Assembly (NCBI GenBank): GCA_947475795.1
Contig: CANJOX010000001.1
Coordinates: forward strand, 1-35,584
Direction of reading: 5' to 3'
Source of the DNA: Gemmatimonadota bacterium
Lineage (GTDB): Bacteria > Gemmatimonadota > Gemmatimonadetes > Gemmatimonadales > Gemmatimonadaceae
DNA length: 35,584 nucleotides
Shown here: positions 7,139-17,127 of the stretch, piece after piece
Position numbering within the stretch: the first letter of the stretch is position 1
How the letters are laid out: every line of letters starts with the position of its first letter
The notes under the pieces: generated by a model
Databases searched by the model: none
Seen by the model: the letters and a program-made list of their open reading frames with translations, nothing else
Told to the model about the DNA's origin: nothing
Program-made: the position numbers and the translations under genes

Positions 7139-9028
7139 GTGATGATCATCGAACGTCTCCGCCGTTCCCGCCCACCGCGCGCCCTACACGCCGCGCTGTC
7201 CGTGGCGCTGTTGTCCGCGACGTCCGCCCCGGCGTCTCCGGCGACCGCGCAGAGCGCTGCTACGCAGAGCGCTGCCGTGCAGAGCGCTGCTACGCCGGGT
7301 GCAGCGCCGCGGGGCACCACGGGCAGCAGTGCCACCACACTCAATTTCGCCAACGCGCGACTGGCGGATGTGATCCGGACGCTCGCGACGATGCTCGGGC
7401 GCACGGTGCTGCTCAGCGACGTACCGGACGCACGCGTCACCTTCGCCACGGCGGCGCCGCTCACCACGCCCGAACTCGAGCGCATTCTGGAATCGCTGCT
7501 CGAGTCGCACGATCTCATGCTCGTACCAAGCGGCACGATCGCGCAGGTGTTACCCACGGCGAAGGCACCGGCCACGGGGATGTTGCGCACCGGGTTTGCC
7601 TTTCCCGATCCGCCGCCGCTGGGGTTGGTGACCCAGCTGGTGCCGTTGCAATCGATCCGCGCCGATGAGGGGGCCGACGCGCTGCGCGCCTTACTGGGAC
7701 GTGGCGCGCGCGTGGAAACCGTGACGCGCTCGAACGCGCTGCTGATCACCGATCGCGGCGCGAATGTGGCCCGATACCTCGACCTGTTGCGCACGCTCGA
7801 CGCCGCCCCTGCGGGCGAGTCGGGGCTACGCACCTACGTCGTGAATCTCAAGTACGCCTCGGCCGACGATCTGGCGGGGGCGCTGGGGCAGCTGTACGGT
7901 GTGCAGGTGGCCAACACCGGCGGCGGCTCGCTGGCCGACCGCTCACTGTCGCGCGCGCTGGACGGTTTCCGGGCGCGGGAAGCGGAGACGTTCCGGGCGC
8001 GGAGCACCAGTGGCTCGAGCGGTGGGATGGGCGCGAGCATGGGCGGCACCGCCGGACTCGCCGCACAGGCGTCGGCGTCGGCGCCGCGCGATTCGGCGTC
8101 GGGGCTGCTGGTGGGACGTACCACGATCGTCGCCAATGCCCCCACGAACGCGCTCGTGATCCGCACCGCGCCGCCCAACTATCCGCTGCTGCGCGAAACG
8201 ATTGACGCGCTCGACACGCGGCCGTCGCAGGTGCTGTTCGAGGTCACGGTGGCCGAGATTGCGCTCGGTCGCGGGAGCGAATTCGGCGTGGACTGGTCGG
8301 CGGTGAACCGCGGCGGCGATGTGCAGGCGCAGTTCGGGAACCCCGAAATCCCCGACACCGGCTCCACGTCAGCGCTGCTACGGCTGGTGCGGCTCGACGG
8401 CACCGGGGTGCGCACGATGTTACGCACGCTCGCGTCCACCAGCGACGTGCGCGTGCTGTCGACGCCCGAGATCATCGCGGCCAACAACCGCGAAGCGTCG
8501 ATCCTGGTGGGCAGCAAGGTGCCGTTCATCGCGTCCACGCGTCTGGGTAACGACGTGTCGATCGACCGCGCGGTGCAGTACCAGGACGTCGGCACGAAGC
8601 TGTCGATCATCCCCACGATCAACGATGACGGCTACATCACCGTGCAGCTGCTGCAGGAAGTGAGCTCGCTCACCGCGCAGACGGTGGCGGCGGCGCAGAG
8701 CGCCCCGGTGATCTCCACGCGCGAAGCCTCCACGCGCGCGATCCTGCGCGACGGACAGACCGTGGTGATTGCAGGGCTGATCGGCGAGAGCCGCCAGACG
8801 CTCGAGCAGGGGCTGCCGTTGCTCAAGGACATCCCCTTTCTGGGGGCGCTCTTCAAACGGCAAAGCATCACGCGGCAGCGCACGGAACTGGCGATCTTCG
8901 TGACGCCGTATCTGGTGCGATCGGACGCCGACGCCGATGCGATCCGCGAGCGCGTGCGGAAGCGGCTGGAGGACCGGTCGCCCGGGGCGCTGGACGGCAC
9001 GCCGCTCACCCGGAAGCCGCCCGCATGA
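7139..9028 (+). CDS. gspD: Type II secretion secretin GspD
   Basis: 629-aa outer-membrane secretin. A Sec signal peptide is followed by a repeat-rich linker and then N0 (LNFANARLADVIRTLATML). Two or three N-type ring domains come next; one is interrupted by a Ser/Gly/Ala-rich loop at about residues 270-315. The C-terminal secretin domain has VPFIAS..LGNDVS and the signature G(L)PLLKDIPFLGALF followed by R.ELAIFVTPYLV. It forms the multimeric exit channel. GTG at 7139 has an AAGG about 10 bp upstream; ATG at 7142 is an equal alternative. The C-terminal tail is short and shows no clear pilotin-binding S-domain. It ends in an ATGA overlap with gspE. Confidence 0.93.
   Translation: MMIIERLRRSRPPRALHAALSVALLSATSAPASPATAQSAATQSAAVQSAATPGAAPRGTTGSSATTLNFANARLADVIRTLATMLGRTVLLSDVPDARVTFATAAPLTTPELERILESLLESHDLMLVPSGTIAQVLPTAKAPATGMLRTGFAFPDPPPLGLVTQLVPLQSIRADEGADALRALLGRGARVETVTRSNALLITDRGANVARYLDLLRTLDAAPAGESGLRTYVVNLKYASADDLAGALGQLYGVQVANTGGGSLADRSLSRALDGFRAREAETFRARSTSGSSGGMGASMGGTAGLAAQASASAPRDSASGLLVGRTTIVANAPTNALVIRTAPPNYPLLRETIDALDTRPSQVLFEVTVAEIALGRGSEFGVDWSAVNRGGDVQAQFGNPEIPDTGSTSALLRLVRLDGTGVRTMLRTLASTSDVRVLSTPEIIAANNREASILVGSKVPFIASTRLGNDVSIDRAVQYQDVGTKLSIIPTINDDGYITVQLLQEVSSLTAQTVAAAQSAPVISTREASTRAILRDGQTVVIAGLIGESRQTLEQGLPLLKDIPFLGALFKRQSITRQRTELAIFVTPYLVRSDADADAIRERVRKRLEDRSPGALDGTPLTRKPPA
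7250..7294 (+). repeat. Three 15-bp tandem repeats after the gspD signal peptide
   Basis: CAGAGCGCTGCTACG at 7250 and 7280 flanks a variant CAGAGCGCTGCCGTG at 7265. They encode QSAAT-QSAAV-QSAAT just downstream of the predicted signal peptide cleavage site, in a flexible linker before the N0 domain. Confidence 0.9.
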
Positions 9029-10581
9029 GCGGCGACGCCCGCGATCTGCGGGCCGCGGCCGCAGGGCCCCTCGCGCAACGGTTTCCGGCGCGGTGGCTCG
9101 AAGAGCATGCCGTGCTGCCGCTGTCGCTCGAGGGAGGCACGCTGCTGGTGGCCGCCGACGGGGCGCTGGCGCCGCTCGTCCAGGACGCGATGGAGCGGGC
9201 CGTCGATGCGTCGGTGCGCGTGGTGCCGCACGGGGCCGGTGACATCCGCGCGGCGATTCTGTCGGCGCCCCGTGCGCCCGCCGGATCAGCCCCAGCGGAG
9301 GCCGCGCCGGGGGACCGCGTCACGATGCTGTCGGGTGAGGCCACCGCCTCGCTGGACGATCTCCGCGCCCTCGCCTCGCGCGAGCCGGTGATTCAGGTGG
9401 TGAACGCGATGTTGGCCGAGGCGGCCCGCGCCGGCGCGAGCGACGTGCATGTGGAGTCGCACCCCGACGGCCTGCGCGTGCGCATGCGCCTCGACGGCGT
9501 GCTGCGCGACGCGCAACAGCTGGGGCCGGAGTTCCGCGCGGCGGTGCTGTCGCGGCTGAAGGTGCTCGCGGGGCTCGACATCGCCGAACGGCGCCTGCCG
9601 CAGGACGGCCGCGCGCGGGTGCGGGTGGGTGACCGCGAACTCGACGTGCGCATCGCCACGCTGCCGGCGCTGCACGGCGAGAGCGTGGTGCTGCGACTGC
9701 TCGACGGTGGACAGGCCGATCAGCCGTCGTCGCTGGAATCGCTGGGCTTGGCGCCCGCCGTGCTCGCGCAGTGGCGCACGCTGCTGCACCGTCCGTCGGG
9801 GTTGCTGCTGGTGAGCGGGCCCACCGGCTCGGGGAAGACCACCACGCTGTACGCGGCGCTGCGCGAGCGCAGCACCGTGGGCGTGAAGGTCGTGACCGTG
9901 GAAGATCCCGTGGAATACCGGCTCGACGGCGTGGTGCAACTGCCGGTGAACGGGCGCGCCGGGTTCGGCTTTCCCAACGCGCTGCGGGCGATTCTGCGGC
10001 ATGACCCCGATGTGATTCTGGTGGGTGAGATGCGCGACGCGGAGACGGCGGACGTCGCCGTGCAGGCGGCGCTGACGGGACATCTCGTGTTGAGCACGGT
10101 GCACACCACCGACGCGACAGCGGCGCTGGCGCGGCTGCAGGAGATGGGGGTACCCCCCTATCTGCTGAGCGCCACGCTCCAGGGCGTCCTGGCGCAGCGG
10201 CTCGTGCGGCGCGTGTGCGCGGGGTGCGGCGCGTGGCGTGCGCTCACGGCGACCGAACAGGCGCTGACCGAACGGGCGCTGACCGAGCGGGCCCTGACGG
10301 AGCGAACGCGGACGCCCGTGACGCAGGTGCGCGAGGGCGTTGGGTGCGCGGCGTGTGCGGGGACGGGCTTCCGCGGTCGCCTGGCGATTGCGGAGCTGCT
10401 CGTGCTCGACGACGCGCTGCGCAGCGCCTTTACGGGCGGCGCCTCCCTGGTGGCGTTGCGGGCGATGCTGCGGGAGCGGGGCGTCGGGTCGTTGCGCGAC
10501 GACGGCTGGCGCTGTGTGGCCGCGGGGGACACGACGATCGACGAAGTCGTGCGGGTGGTGAGCGGGGACGACGACGCGTGA
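9025..10581 (+). CDS. gspE: Type II secretion ATPase GspE
   Basis: 518-aa cytoplasmic secretion ATPase that powers pseudopilus assembly. It has an N-terminal N1E-like domain (about 1-100) and an N2E domain. Walker A is GPTGSGKTTT with Lys271. The Asp box is 'TVEDPVEY', Walker B 'VILVGEMRDAETA' and the His box 'GHLVLSTVHTTDA'. The zinc module has two CxxC pairs, Cys398/401 and Cys441/444. The 39-residue distance between the pairs is longer than the roughly 29 residues common in GspE, because an ALTER-ALTER-ALTER insert sits between them. The gene starts in an ATGA overlap with gspD and ends in a GTGA overlap with gspF. Confidence 0.95.
   Translation: MSGDARDLRAAAAGPLAQRFPARWLEEHAVLPLSLEGGTLLVAADGALAPLVQDAMERAVDASVRVVPHGAGDIRAAILSAPRAPAGSAPAEAAPGDRVTMLSGEATASLDDLRALASREPVIQVVNAMLAEAARAGASDVHVESHPDGLRVRMRLDGVLRDAQQLGPEFRAAVLSRLKVLAGLDIAERRLPQDGRARVRVGDRELDVRIATLPALHGESVVLRLLDGGQADQPSSLESLGLAPAVLAQWRTLLHRPSGLLLVSGPTGSGKTTTLYAALRERSTVGVKVVTVEDPVEYRLDGVVQLPVNGRAGFGFPNALRAILRHDPDVILVGEMRDAETADVAVQAALTGHLVLSTVHTTDATAALARLQEMGVPPYLLSATLQGVLAQRLVRRVCAGCGAWRALTATEQALTERALTERALTERTRTPVTQVREGVGCAACAGTGFRGRLAIAELLVLDDALRSAFTGGASLVALRAMLRERGVGSLRDDGWRCVAAGDTTIDEVVRVVSGDDDA
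10261..10305 (+). repeat. Three 15-bp tandem repeats inside the gspE zinc loop
   Basis: Three diverged copies of GCGCTGACCGAACGG (10261, 10276, 10291) encode ALTER three times. A further degenerate ALT-ATEQ copy lies just before. They lie between the two CxxC pairs of the ATPase zinc module and lengthen its loop. Confidence 0.9.
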
Positions 10582-11879
10582 GTGCGCATTCGGCGTCCGC
10601 CGCCATCCGCTGGCGCTACGAGGCGGCCGACGCGCAGGGCGCGCTCACGCGCGGCGAGGTGGACGCGGCGAGCGCGGACGAGGCGGTGTTGGTGCTGCGC
10701 CGGCGCGCGTTGTGGGTGATCGAGCTGATGCCCGCCGGCGGGGCGGGCGCCGATGAGGCGGCGGCGCCCGGGCCCTTCGGCCGCACGGCGGACGGGGGCG
10801 GGAGGACGGACGGGATCGCCGCGCGGCTGCGGGCGGCCTGGGATCGGCTGGGCGGGGGGCGCGACGACGCGCTGGTGGTGAGCACGCGCACGCTGGCGAC
10901 GCTGCTGGACGCCGGGGTGCCGTTGGCGCGTGGCCTCGCCTTTGCCGCGTCGGGAGAGACCGACCCGCACTGGCGCGCGGTCTTCGCGGGGCTGCAGGAG
11001 GCCGTCACGCGCGGCGAGACGCTCTCCGACGCCGCGGCGCGGGTGCCGTCGCTGCCGCGCGCGTATGCGCCGCTGCTGGCAGCCGCCGAAGCCTCGGGAT
11101 CGATGGCGGCGACGGTGGACCGCCTGGCGGCCGATCTCGAACAGCGGAGCGCGCTCCGGGCGCGGGTGCGGGCCGCCCTCGTGTACCCCACCGTGCTGGC
11201 CACGGCGTCGGTGCTGGGGACGCTCGTCATTCTGGTGGTGGTGGTGCCGCGCTTCGCCGATCTCATCGCCGACGCCGGCGGCACCGTGCCGGCGAGCACG
11301 CGGGCGCTGATCGCGCTGAGCGACGGACTGGCGCGCGCCGGCTGGTGGCTGGTGGCGGCCGGCGTGCTGGGTGCGGCGGGGGTGCGCCAGTGGCTGCAGT
11401 CGCCGCCGCAGCGCCTGCGCTGGCACGCGGCCCGGTTGCGGTGGCCGCTGACCGGGCGGTTCGAACAGGAGCAGGCGGCGGCCGCGTATCTGAGCACGCT
11501 GGCGGTGGCCCTCGAGAGCGGGGTGCCGCTGCTGCGGGCGATGCCGCTGGCGCGCGGCACGGTGGGCAACGCCGCCATCGCGGCGCGACTGGCCGGCGCG
11601 GAGGGGGTGGTGCGGAATGGCGCGACGGTCGCTCACGCGCTGTCCGGCACCCTGCCGCCGCTGGCCGTGCGGCTGCTCGAGGCCGGCGAGCAGGGGGGCG
11701 CGCTGGCCCCGCTGGCGCGTCGGGCGGCCGACGCGGCCGCCGCGCAGGTGCAGCGGCTGGTCACGAGTGCGGTGGCGCTGATCGAGCCGGTGATGATCCT
11801 GGGGTTTGGGGGCGTGGTGGGGTTCGTCGCCCTGGCGTTGCTGCAGGCCATCTACGGGCTGAACGCCAGCAACTTCTGA
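10578..11879 (+). CDS. gspF: Type II secretion inner-membrane platform protein GspF
   Basis: 433-aa polytopic platform protein. It contains two T2SSF repeats: the first with 'LATLLDAGVPLARGLAFAA' and 'AAAEASGSMAATVDRLA', the second with 'LAVALESGVPLLRAMPLA' and 'LLEAGEQGGALAPLA'. The three expected membrane segments are at roughly residues 200-220, 255-275 and 400-425. It anchors the ATPase and likely rotates or lifts pseudopilins. The GTG start overlaps the gspE stop. It is the last gene of the operon; a hairpin follows directly. Confidence 0.92.
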   Translation: MSAHSASAAIRWRYEAADAQGALTRGEVDAASADEAVLVLRRRALWVIELMPAGGAGADEAAAPGPFGRTADGGGRTDGIAARLRAAWDRLGGGRDDALVVSTRTLATLLDAGVPLARGLAFAASGETDPHWRAVFAGLQEAVTRGETLSDAAARVPSLPRAYAPLLAAAEASGSMAATVDRLAADLEQRSALRARVRAALVYPTVLATASVLGTLVILVVVVPRFADLIADAGGTVPASTRALIALSDGLARAGWWLVAAGVLGAAGVRQWLQSPPQRLRWHAARLRWPLTGRFEQEQAAAAYLSTLAVALESGVPLLRAMPLARGTVGNAAIAARLAGAEGVVRNGATVAHALSGTLPPLAVRLLEAGEQGGALAPLARRAADAAAAQVQRLVTSAVALIEPVMILGFGGVVGFVALALLQAIYGLNASNF

Positions 11880-11913
11880 GTCCAGACAGGTGCGCTGAAC
11901 GGGCGCTCTGGAC
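11880..11913. terminator. Hairpin after gspF
   Basis: GTCCAGA (11880-11886) pairs with TCTGGAC (11907-11913), and inner GCGC arms add to the stem. There is no T-run after it, so intrinsic termination is uncertain. The 219-bp gap from 11880 to 12098 otherwise holds only the candidate promoter described next. Confidence 0.35.
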
Positions 11914-12013
11914 GGATGCGTCGGACGGGGCCGAACCGTTACAGCGGGAGCACCACCTCGCACGTCGGGTGTACCAACGGCACGATTTGCCTCCGGACAG
12001 GGCAGATCGTCTG

Positions 12014-12045
12014 TTGACAGGTGCCGTCAGAATCCCGACCATTAT
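12014..12045 (+). promoter_or_regulatory. Candidate promoter of the DUF1800/DUF1501 genes
   Basis: A perfect -35 consensus TTGACA (12014-12019) is followed by CATTAT (12040-12045), a 4-of-6 match to -10, at a long 20-bp spacing. Transcription would start about 45 bp before the chosen ATG of the DUF1800 gene. The spacing makes this tentative. Confidence 0.35.
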
Positions 12046-12098
12046 GCCGTTCGGCTTCCGGGCCGTTTTCCCTCCGATGCCCTTCCCCGCCCATTGCC

Positions 12099-13655
<1,557 letters not shown>

Positions 13656-13686
13656 TGCGCCCTTTTCACGTTTGCCGAGCCACCGC

Positions 13687-14997
13687 ATGAGTGACGAATC
13701 AACCGAAGGCGGGTGCCATGAATACCACGAACTCGCACGCCGCGATTTCCTGACGCTGGCCGGCGGCATCGGCGTGAGCGCCCTGCTCCCGACGTGGCTG
13801 CCCAAGGTGGTCATGGCGCAAAGTTCGACGGGCGCCCGCGACATCATCGTGTCGGTGTTCCTGAGCGGCGGTACCGACGGGATGTCGCTGGTGGTGCCGT
13901 TCGGTGATCCGGACTACTACACCGGTCGGCCGAATATCGCGGTGGCGCGCCCCGATGCCGCCGGGACCGGCCCGAAGGCGGTTGCGCTCGACAACTTCTT
14001 CGGCTTCTCGCCCGGCATGGCGCCCCTCATGGACGCCTACAGCACTGGCGATCTGCTGGTGGCGCACGCCACGGGCTCGGTGGACACGTCGCGCTCCCAC
14101 TTCGATGCCCAGCGGTACATCGAAGTCGGCAAGCCGCGCGATCCACGCATTGCCGGCGGCTGGCTGGGACGCCACCTCGCCACGAGCACGCCGTTGCGGG
14201 CCGATGCCTCGTTGCGCGGCATGAGCTTCACGGCCGGCCTGCCGCAGACGCTCTCGGGTGGCCCCAAGTCGCTGCCCATTCCGAGCCCGTCCACCTTTGC
14301 GATCGGCGGCAACGCCACCACCGCCACGGCGCGTGCGCAGTGGCTGGCCGCCAACCATGCGGGCACGGTCAACCCGGTGTCGGCGAACGCGCTCGACGCG
14401 ACCAACACGATCGCGCTGCTGCAGCGCATCAACTTCACGGGCTACGCCGCCGCCAACGGGGCCACGTATCCCACCAGCGGCTTCGGGCAGGCGCTGCGCT
14501 CCACCGCGGCGCTGATCAAGGCCGATGTGGGGGTGGAAGCCATCCACGCCTTCAACGGCGGCTGGGACACGCACGCCACGCAGGGGCCGGTCGCCACGCT
14601 TGACGGTGGCTACATGCACAGCAAGATGCTCGATCTGGCCAACGCCCTGGCGGCGTTCCACGCCGACGTGATCCAGGGAACGACGTCGTACGGGGTGACG
14701 GTGGTCGTGATCTCCGAGTTCGGGCGCAACGCGCGCGAGAACGGGAACCGCGGCACCGACCACGGCCGCGGCAACGTCGCGTTCGCCATGGGCAAGAAGA
14801 TCAACGGCGGCCGTGTGCTGACCAACGGCTGGCCGGGACTCGCCCGCGAGAATCTCGAGTCGGGGCAGGATCTGCGCGTCACGCTCGACCATCGCGACAT
14901 TCTGGCCGAGATCGTGCAGAACCGATTGGGCAATCCCAACCTGTCGATGGTGTTCCCCGACTACACGCCGCGCTTCCGGAACGTCACGAAAGCCTAG
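13687..14997 (+). CDS. Tat-exported DUF1501 family protein
   Basis: 436-aa member of the DUF1501 family, related to the alkaline-phosphatase/sulfatase superfamily but of unknown activity. The ATG at 13687 yields a Tat-like signal, ARRDFLTLAGG at residues 17-27. The start of the mature domain reads 'VFLSGGTDGMSLVVPFGDPDY', typical for the family. Later come 'GGWDTHATQ', 'VVVISEFGRNARENGNRGTDHGRG' and 'DHRDILAEIV'; the Asp/His-rich pieces fit the metal-site pattern of that superfamily. It is almost certainly co-transcribed with the DUF1800 gene. It ends just before a strong hairpin. Confidence 0.9.
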   Translation: MSDESTEGGCHEYHELARRDFLTLAGGIGVSALLPTWLPKVVMAQSSTGARDIIVSVFLSGGTDGMSLVVPFGDPDYYTGRPNIAVARPDAAGTGPKAVALDNFFGFSPGMAPLMDAYSTGDLLVAHATGSVDTSRSHFDAQRYIEVGKPRDPRIAGGWLGRHLATSTPLRADASLRGMSFTAGLPQTLSGGPKSLPIPSPSTFAIGGNATTATARAQWLAANHAGTVNPVSANALDATNTIALLQRINFTGYAAANGATYPTSGFGQALRSTAALIKADVGVEAIHAFNGGWDTHATQGPVATLDGGYMHSKMLDLANALAAFHADVIQGTTSYGVTVVVISEFGRNARENGNRGTDHGRGNVAFAMGKKINGGRVLTNGWPGLARENLESGQDLRVTLDHRDILAEIVQNRLGNPNLSMVFPDYTPRFRNVTKA

Positions 14998-15004
14998 CGG
15001 ACCC

Positions 15005-15043
15005 CCATCATGGGTGGCTACCGTCCACCCATGATGGCGTTTT
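15005..15043 (+). terminator. Strong 13-bp hairpin with T-run after the DUF1501 gene
   Basis: CCATCATGGGTGG (15005-15017) and its exact reverse complement (15025-15037) enclose a 7-nt loop and are followed by CGTTTT (15038-15043). The structure fits an intrinsic terminator. It also overlaps the possible ATG starts (15010, 15031, 15034) of the next gene, so it could act on translation instead. Confidence 0.6.
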
Positions 15044-17121
15044 CCCGGTGTCTCTCCCCATCGCCGCGTCCTCGGCGCCGATGGGCCTGTTTCGTACGGC
15101 GCCCGATGCTGGTATCGGCGCTGCTGTTGGTGCCGGTGCTGGGCGCGTGCCGAGACGACGGTCCCACCGACGTCGTACCGCCCGCGCCGCCGGCCACCGT
15201 ACAGGTCTCGAGCCTCGTCGCGGCGCCGGCGGCGATCAACCTGCAGACCGGGCAGCAGCGCACCATCGCGATCGAGGCGCGCGACAGCACCGGCCGTCTG
15301 GTGGCCGATCCCGGCGTGACATGGCGCAGCGACGCGCCCGCGATCGCCACGGTGGACGGCACCGGTACCATCCGCGCCTTGGCGCCGGGCACGGCGCGCA
15401 TCACGGCCGTCGCGGGGCGTGTGAGCGCCCTCATCCAGGTCACCGTGGGTGCCGTGACCCCGGGGATCGCGCAGTGGCGGGTTGCCCGTGCCGGCCTCTC
15501 CGACATCACGATCCTCGGCCTCTGGGACGACGGGGCCGGCAGCAGCTATGCCGTGGGGCAGAACGGGACGCTGCTGCGCGCGCGCGCCGGCGGCCCGTGG
15601 GAGTCCGTGTCGCTGAACACCACCGAAACGCTGACGGGCGTCTGGGGCTCGTCCCCCACCGACATCTGGATCGTGGGCGCCGGCGGCGTGCTGTTCCGCG
15701 GCAACGGCGTCACCTTCGCGCCGGTCCCCAGCGGCACCACCGCGACGCTGCTGGAGGTGTGGGGACTCGCCGCGAACGACGTGTACATCGCCGGCGACCG
15801 TGGGACGATTCTGCACTTCGACGGTACGGCGTGGACCCCGCAGAGCACACCGGTGACCGACGACCTCTGGGGGATCTGGGGCGCCAACAGCACCAACGTG
15901 TTCGTGGTGGGCAACAACGGCGTGATCCTGCGCTACAACGGCACCACGTGGCAGCGCATGGCGGCGCCGGCCACGAGTCCCTTGTTCGACGTCTGGGGCA
16001 CGAGTGTGGGCAACATCTTCACCGTGGGTGTGTCCGGTACGATCTGGCGCTTCGACGGCGCTCAGTGGACCGCCATGACACCGCCCGGCCGCGCCAACCT
16101 GTTCGCACTGCGCGGGCGCGCGTTCAACGACCTATACGCCGTGGGCAACGGCGGCGCCACGTACCACTTTGACGGCACCACGTGGCGGGCACTGTCGATC
16201 GGGTCGGGGCAGAACCTGCGGGCGATCGCACCACGCGGCGACGGCACGCTGCGGCTGGCCGGCTGGTATGGCACGGTGCTCACGCTCCGCGGCAGTGGCG
16301 CGGCGGCCACGGCGCTTACGGAGATTTCGGATCCGGCGCTGTTGTCCACCTACGGGGCCACGGGCGGCCCGATGTTCGCTGTCGGGTTTGGGGGCACCGT
16401 GTTCCGGCGCACCGGCACCACGTGGGCGCAGGAAGCGGTGCCGTCGGTGAACGACCTGTACGGGATCAGCGGCAACGGCACCACCGATATCGTGGCCGTG
16501 GGCGACACCGGCTCGGTGCTGCGTTTCGACGGCAGCCGGTGGTCGCGCGAAACGGCGCCCACGTCTTATCTGCTGCGTGCCGTCTGGAGCGGCGGCGGGC
16601 AGCATATCGTGGTGGGGGAGCGTGGTACGATCCTGCGCTCCAACGGTGCCGGCTGGACGCCGCAGGCCAGTACCACGCAGCGGTTCCTGCGCGCGGTGTG
16701 GGGGTCGGATCCCGCCAACGTGTACGCCGTGGGCGACAGCGGCACGGTGCTGCGCTTCGACGGGGGCCGGTGGCAGTCACTGCCGGTGCCAAGCACGAGC
16801 CGACTGCGCGCGGTGTGGGGCACGGGCGCCGCCGACGTGTTCGTGGTGGGCGACTCGGGCACCGCGCTGCGCTACGATGGGGTGACCTGGGAACGCTTCC
16901 CGGCCCCGACGACGCGCGACCTGCGGTCACTCTGGGGGCGCGGCCCGACCGAGGTGTACGCCGCCGGCGACAGCGGCACGGTGCTGCGCTTCACGGGCGT
17001 AGGGTGGCAGACACTCACCACCCCGGCCCGCGGGTACATCTACGGCCTGTTCGGCATTCCCGGCACCGCCGGGATGGCGCTGGTCGGCGAAGGGGCGCGC
17101 ATTACGGAAGGCCAGCCGTAG
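15034..17121 (+). CDS. Lipoprotein with BIG2-like domain and 14-repeat beta-propeller
   Basis: About 695 aa. A basic n-region leads to a hydrophobic stretch and lipobox LGAC (Cys39 from this start). Residues of roughly 57-140 form a BIG2/Ig-like domain (LQTGQQRTIAIEARDSTG...SDAPAIATVDGTGTIRALAPG). The remainder is 14 repeats of the type 'AVWG...DVYAVGDSGTVLRFDG..W'. Their VG cores lie 114-123 nt apart, mostly exactly 117 nt (39 residues). Fourteen blades would make two seven-bladed propellers exposed on the outside or in the periplasm, suited to binding proteins or polymers. The start is uncertain: ATGs at 15010, 15031, 15034 and 15106 are in frame, and several lie inside a hairpin. No catalytic motif is seen. 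Confidence 0.8.
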   Translation: MAFSRCLSPSPRPRRRWACFVRRPMLVSALLLVPVLGACRDDGPTDVVPPAPPATVQVSSLVAAPAAINLQTGQQRTIAIEARDSTGRLVADPGVTWRSDAPAIATVDGTGTIRALAPGTARITAVAGRVSALIQVTVGAVTPGIAQWRVARAGLSDITILGLWDDGAGSSYAVGQNGTLLRARAGGPWESVSLNTTETLTGVWGSSPTDIWIVGAGGVLFRGNGVTFAPVPSGTTATLLEVWGLAANDVYIAGDRGTILHFDGTAWTPQSTPVTDDLWGIWGANSTNVFVVGNNGVILRYNGTTWQRMAAPATSPLFDVWGTSVGNIFTVGVSGTIWRFDGAQWTAMTPPGRANLFALRGRAFNDLYAVGNGGATYHFDGTTWRALSIGSGQNLRAIAPRGDGTLRLAGWYGTVLTLRGSGAAATALTEISDPALLSTYGATGGPMFAVGFGGTVFRRTGTTWAQEAVPSVNDLYGISGNGTTDIVAVGDTGSVLRFDGSRWSRETAPTSYLLRAVWSGGGQHIVVGERGTILRSNGAGWTPQASTTQRFLRAVWGSDPANVYAVGDSGTVLRFDGGRWQSLPVPSTSRLRAVWGTGAADVFVVGDSGTALRYDGVTWERFPAPTTRDLRSLWGRGPTEVYAAGDSGTVLRFTGVGWQTLTTPARGYIYGLFGIPGTAGMALVGEGARITEGQP
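15484..17103 (+). repeat. Fourteen 117-bp coding repeats (propeller blades)
   Basis: The VG/AG core codons of the 14 repeats begin at 15553, 15673, 15790, 15907, 16024, 16141, 16258, 16381, 16498, 16612, 16729, 16846, 16963 and 17083. Most steps are 117 nt. The longest step, 123 nt, falls between repeats 7 and 8. Repeats 11 and 13 share an identical 27-bp stretch (16732-16758 and 16966-16992), pointing to recent duplication or gene conversion. Confidence 0.85.
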
Positions 17122-17127
17122 CGGCGG

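Noticed and set aside
13699..15816. A 705-codon open frame on the minus strand opposite the DUF1501 gene
   Set aside because: It runs antisense to a well-supported gene, is full of Arg/His/Gly low-complexity sequence, and shows no domain. Long antisense frames are expected at this GC content.
15484..17103. The regular 117-bp repeats as a CRISPR or satellite array
   Set aside because: They are diverged coding repeats with conserved protein pattern and no identical short repeats with unique spacers.
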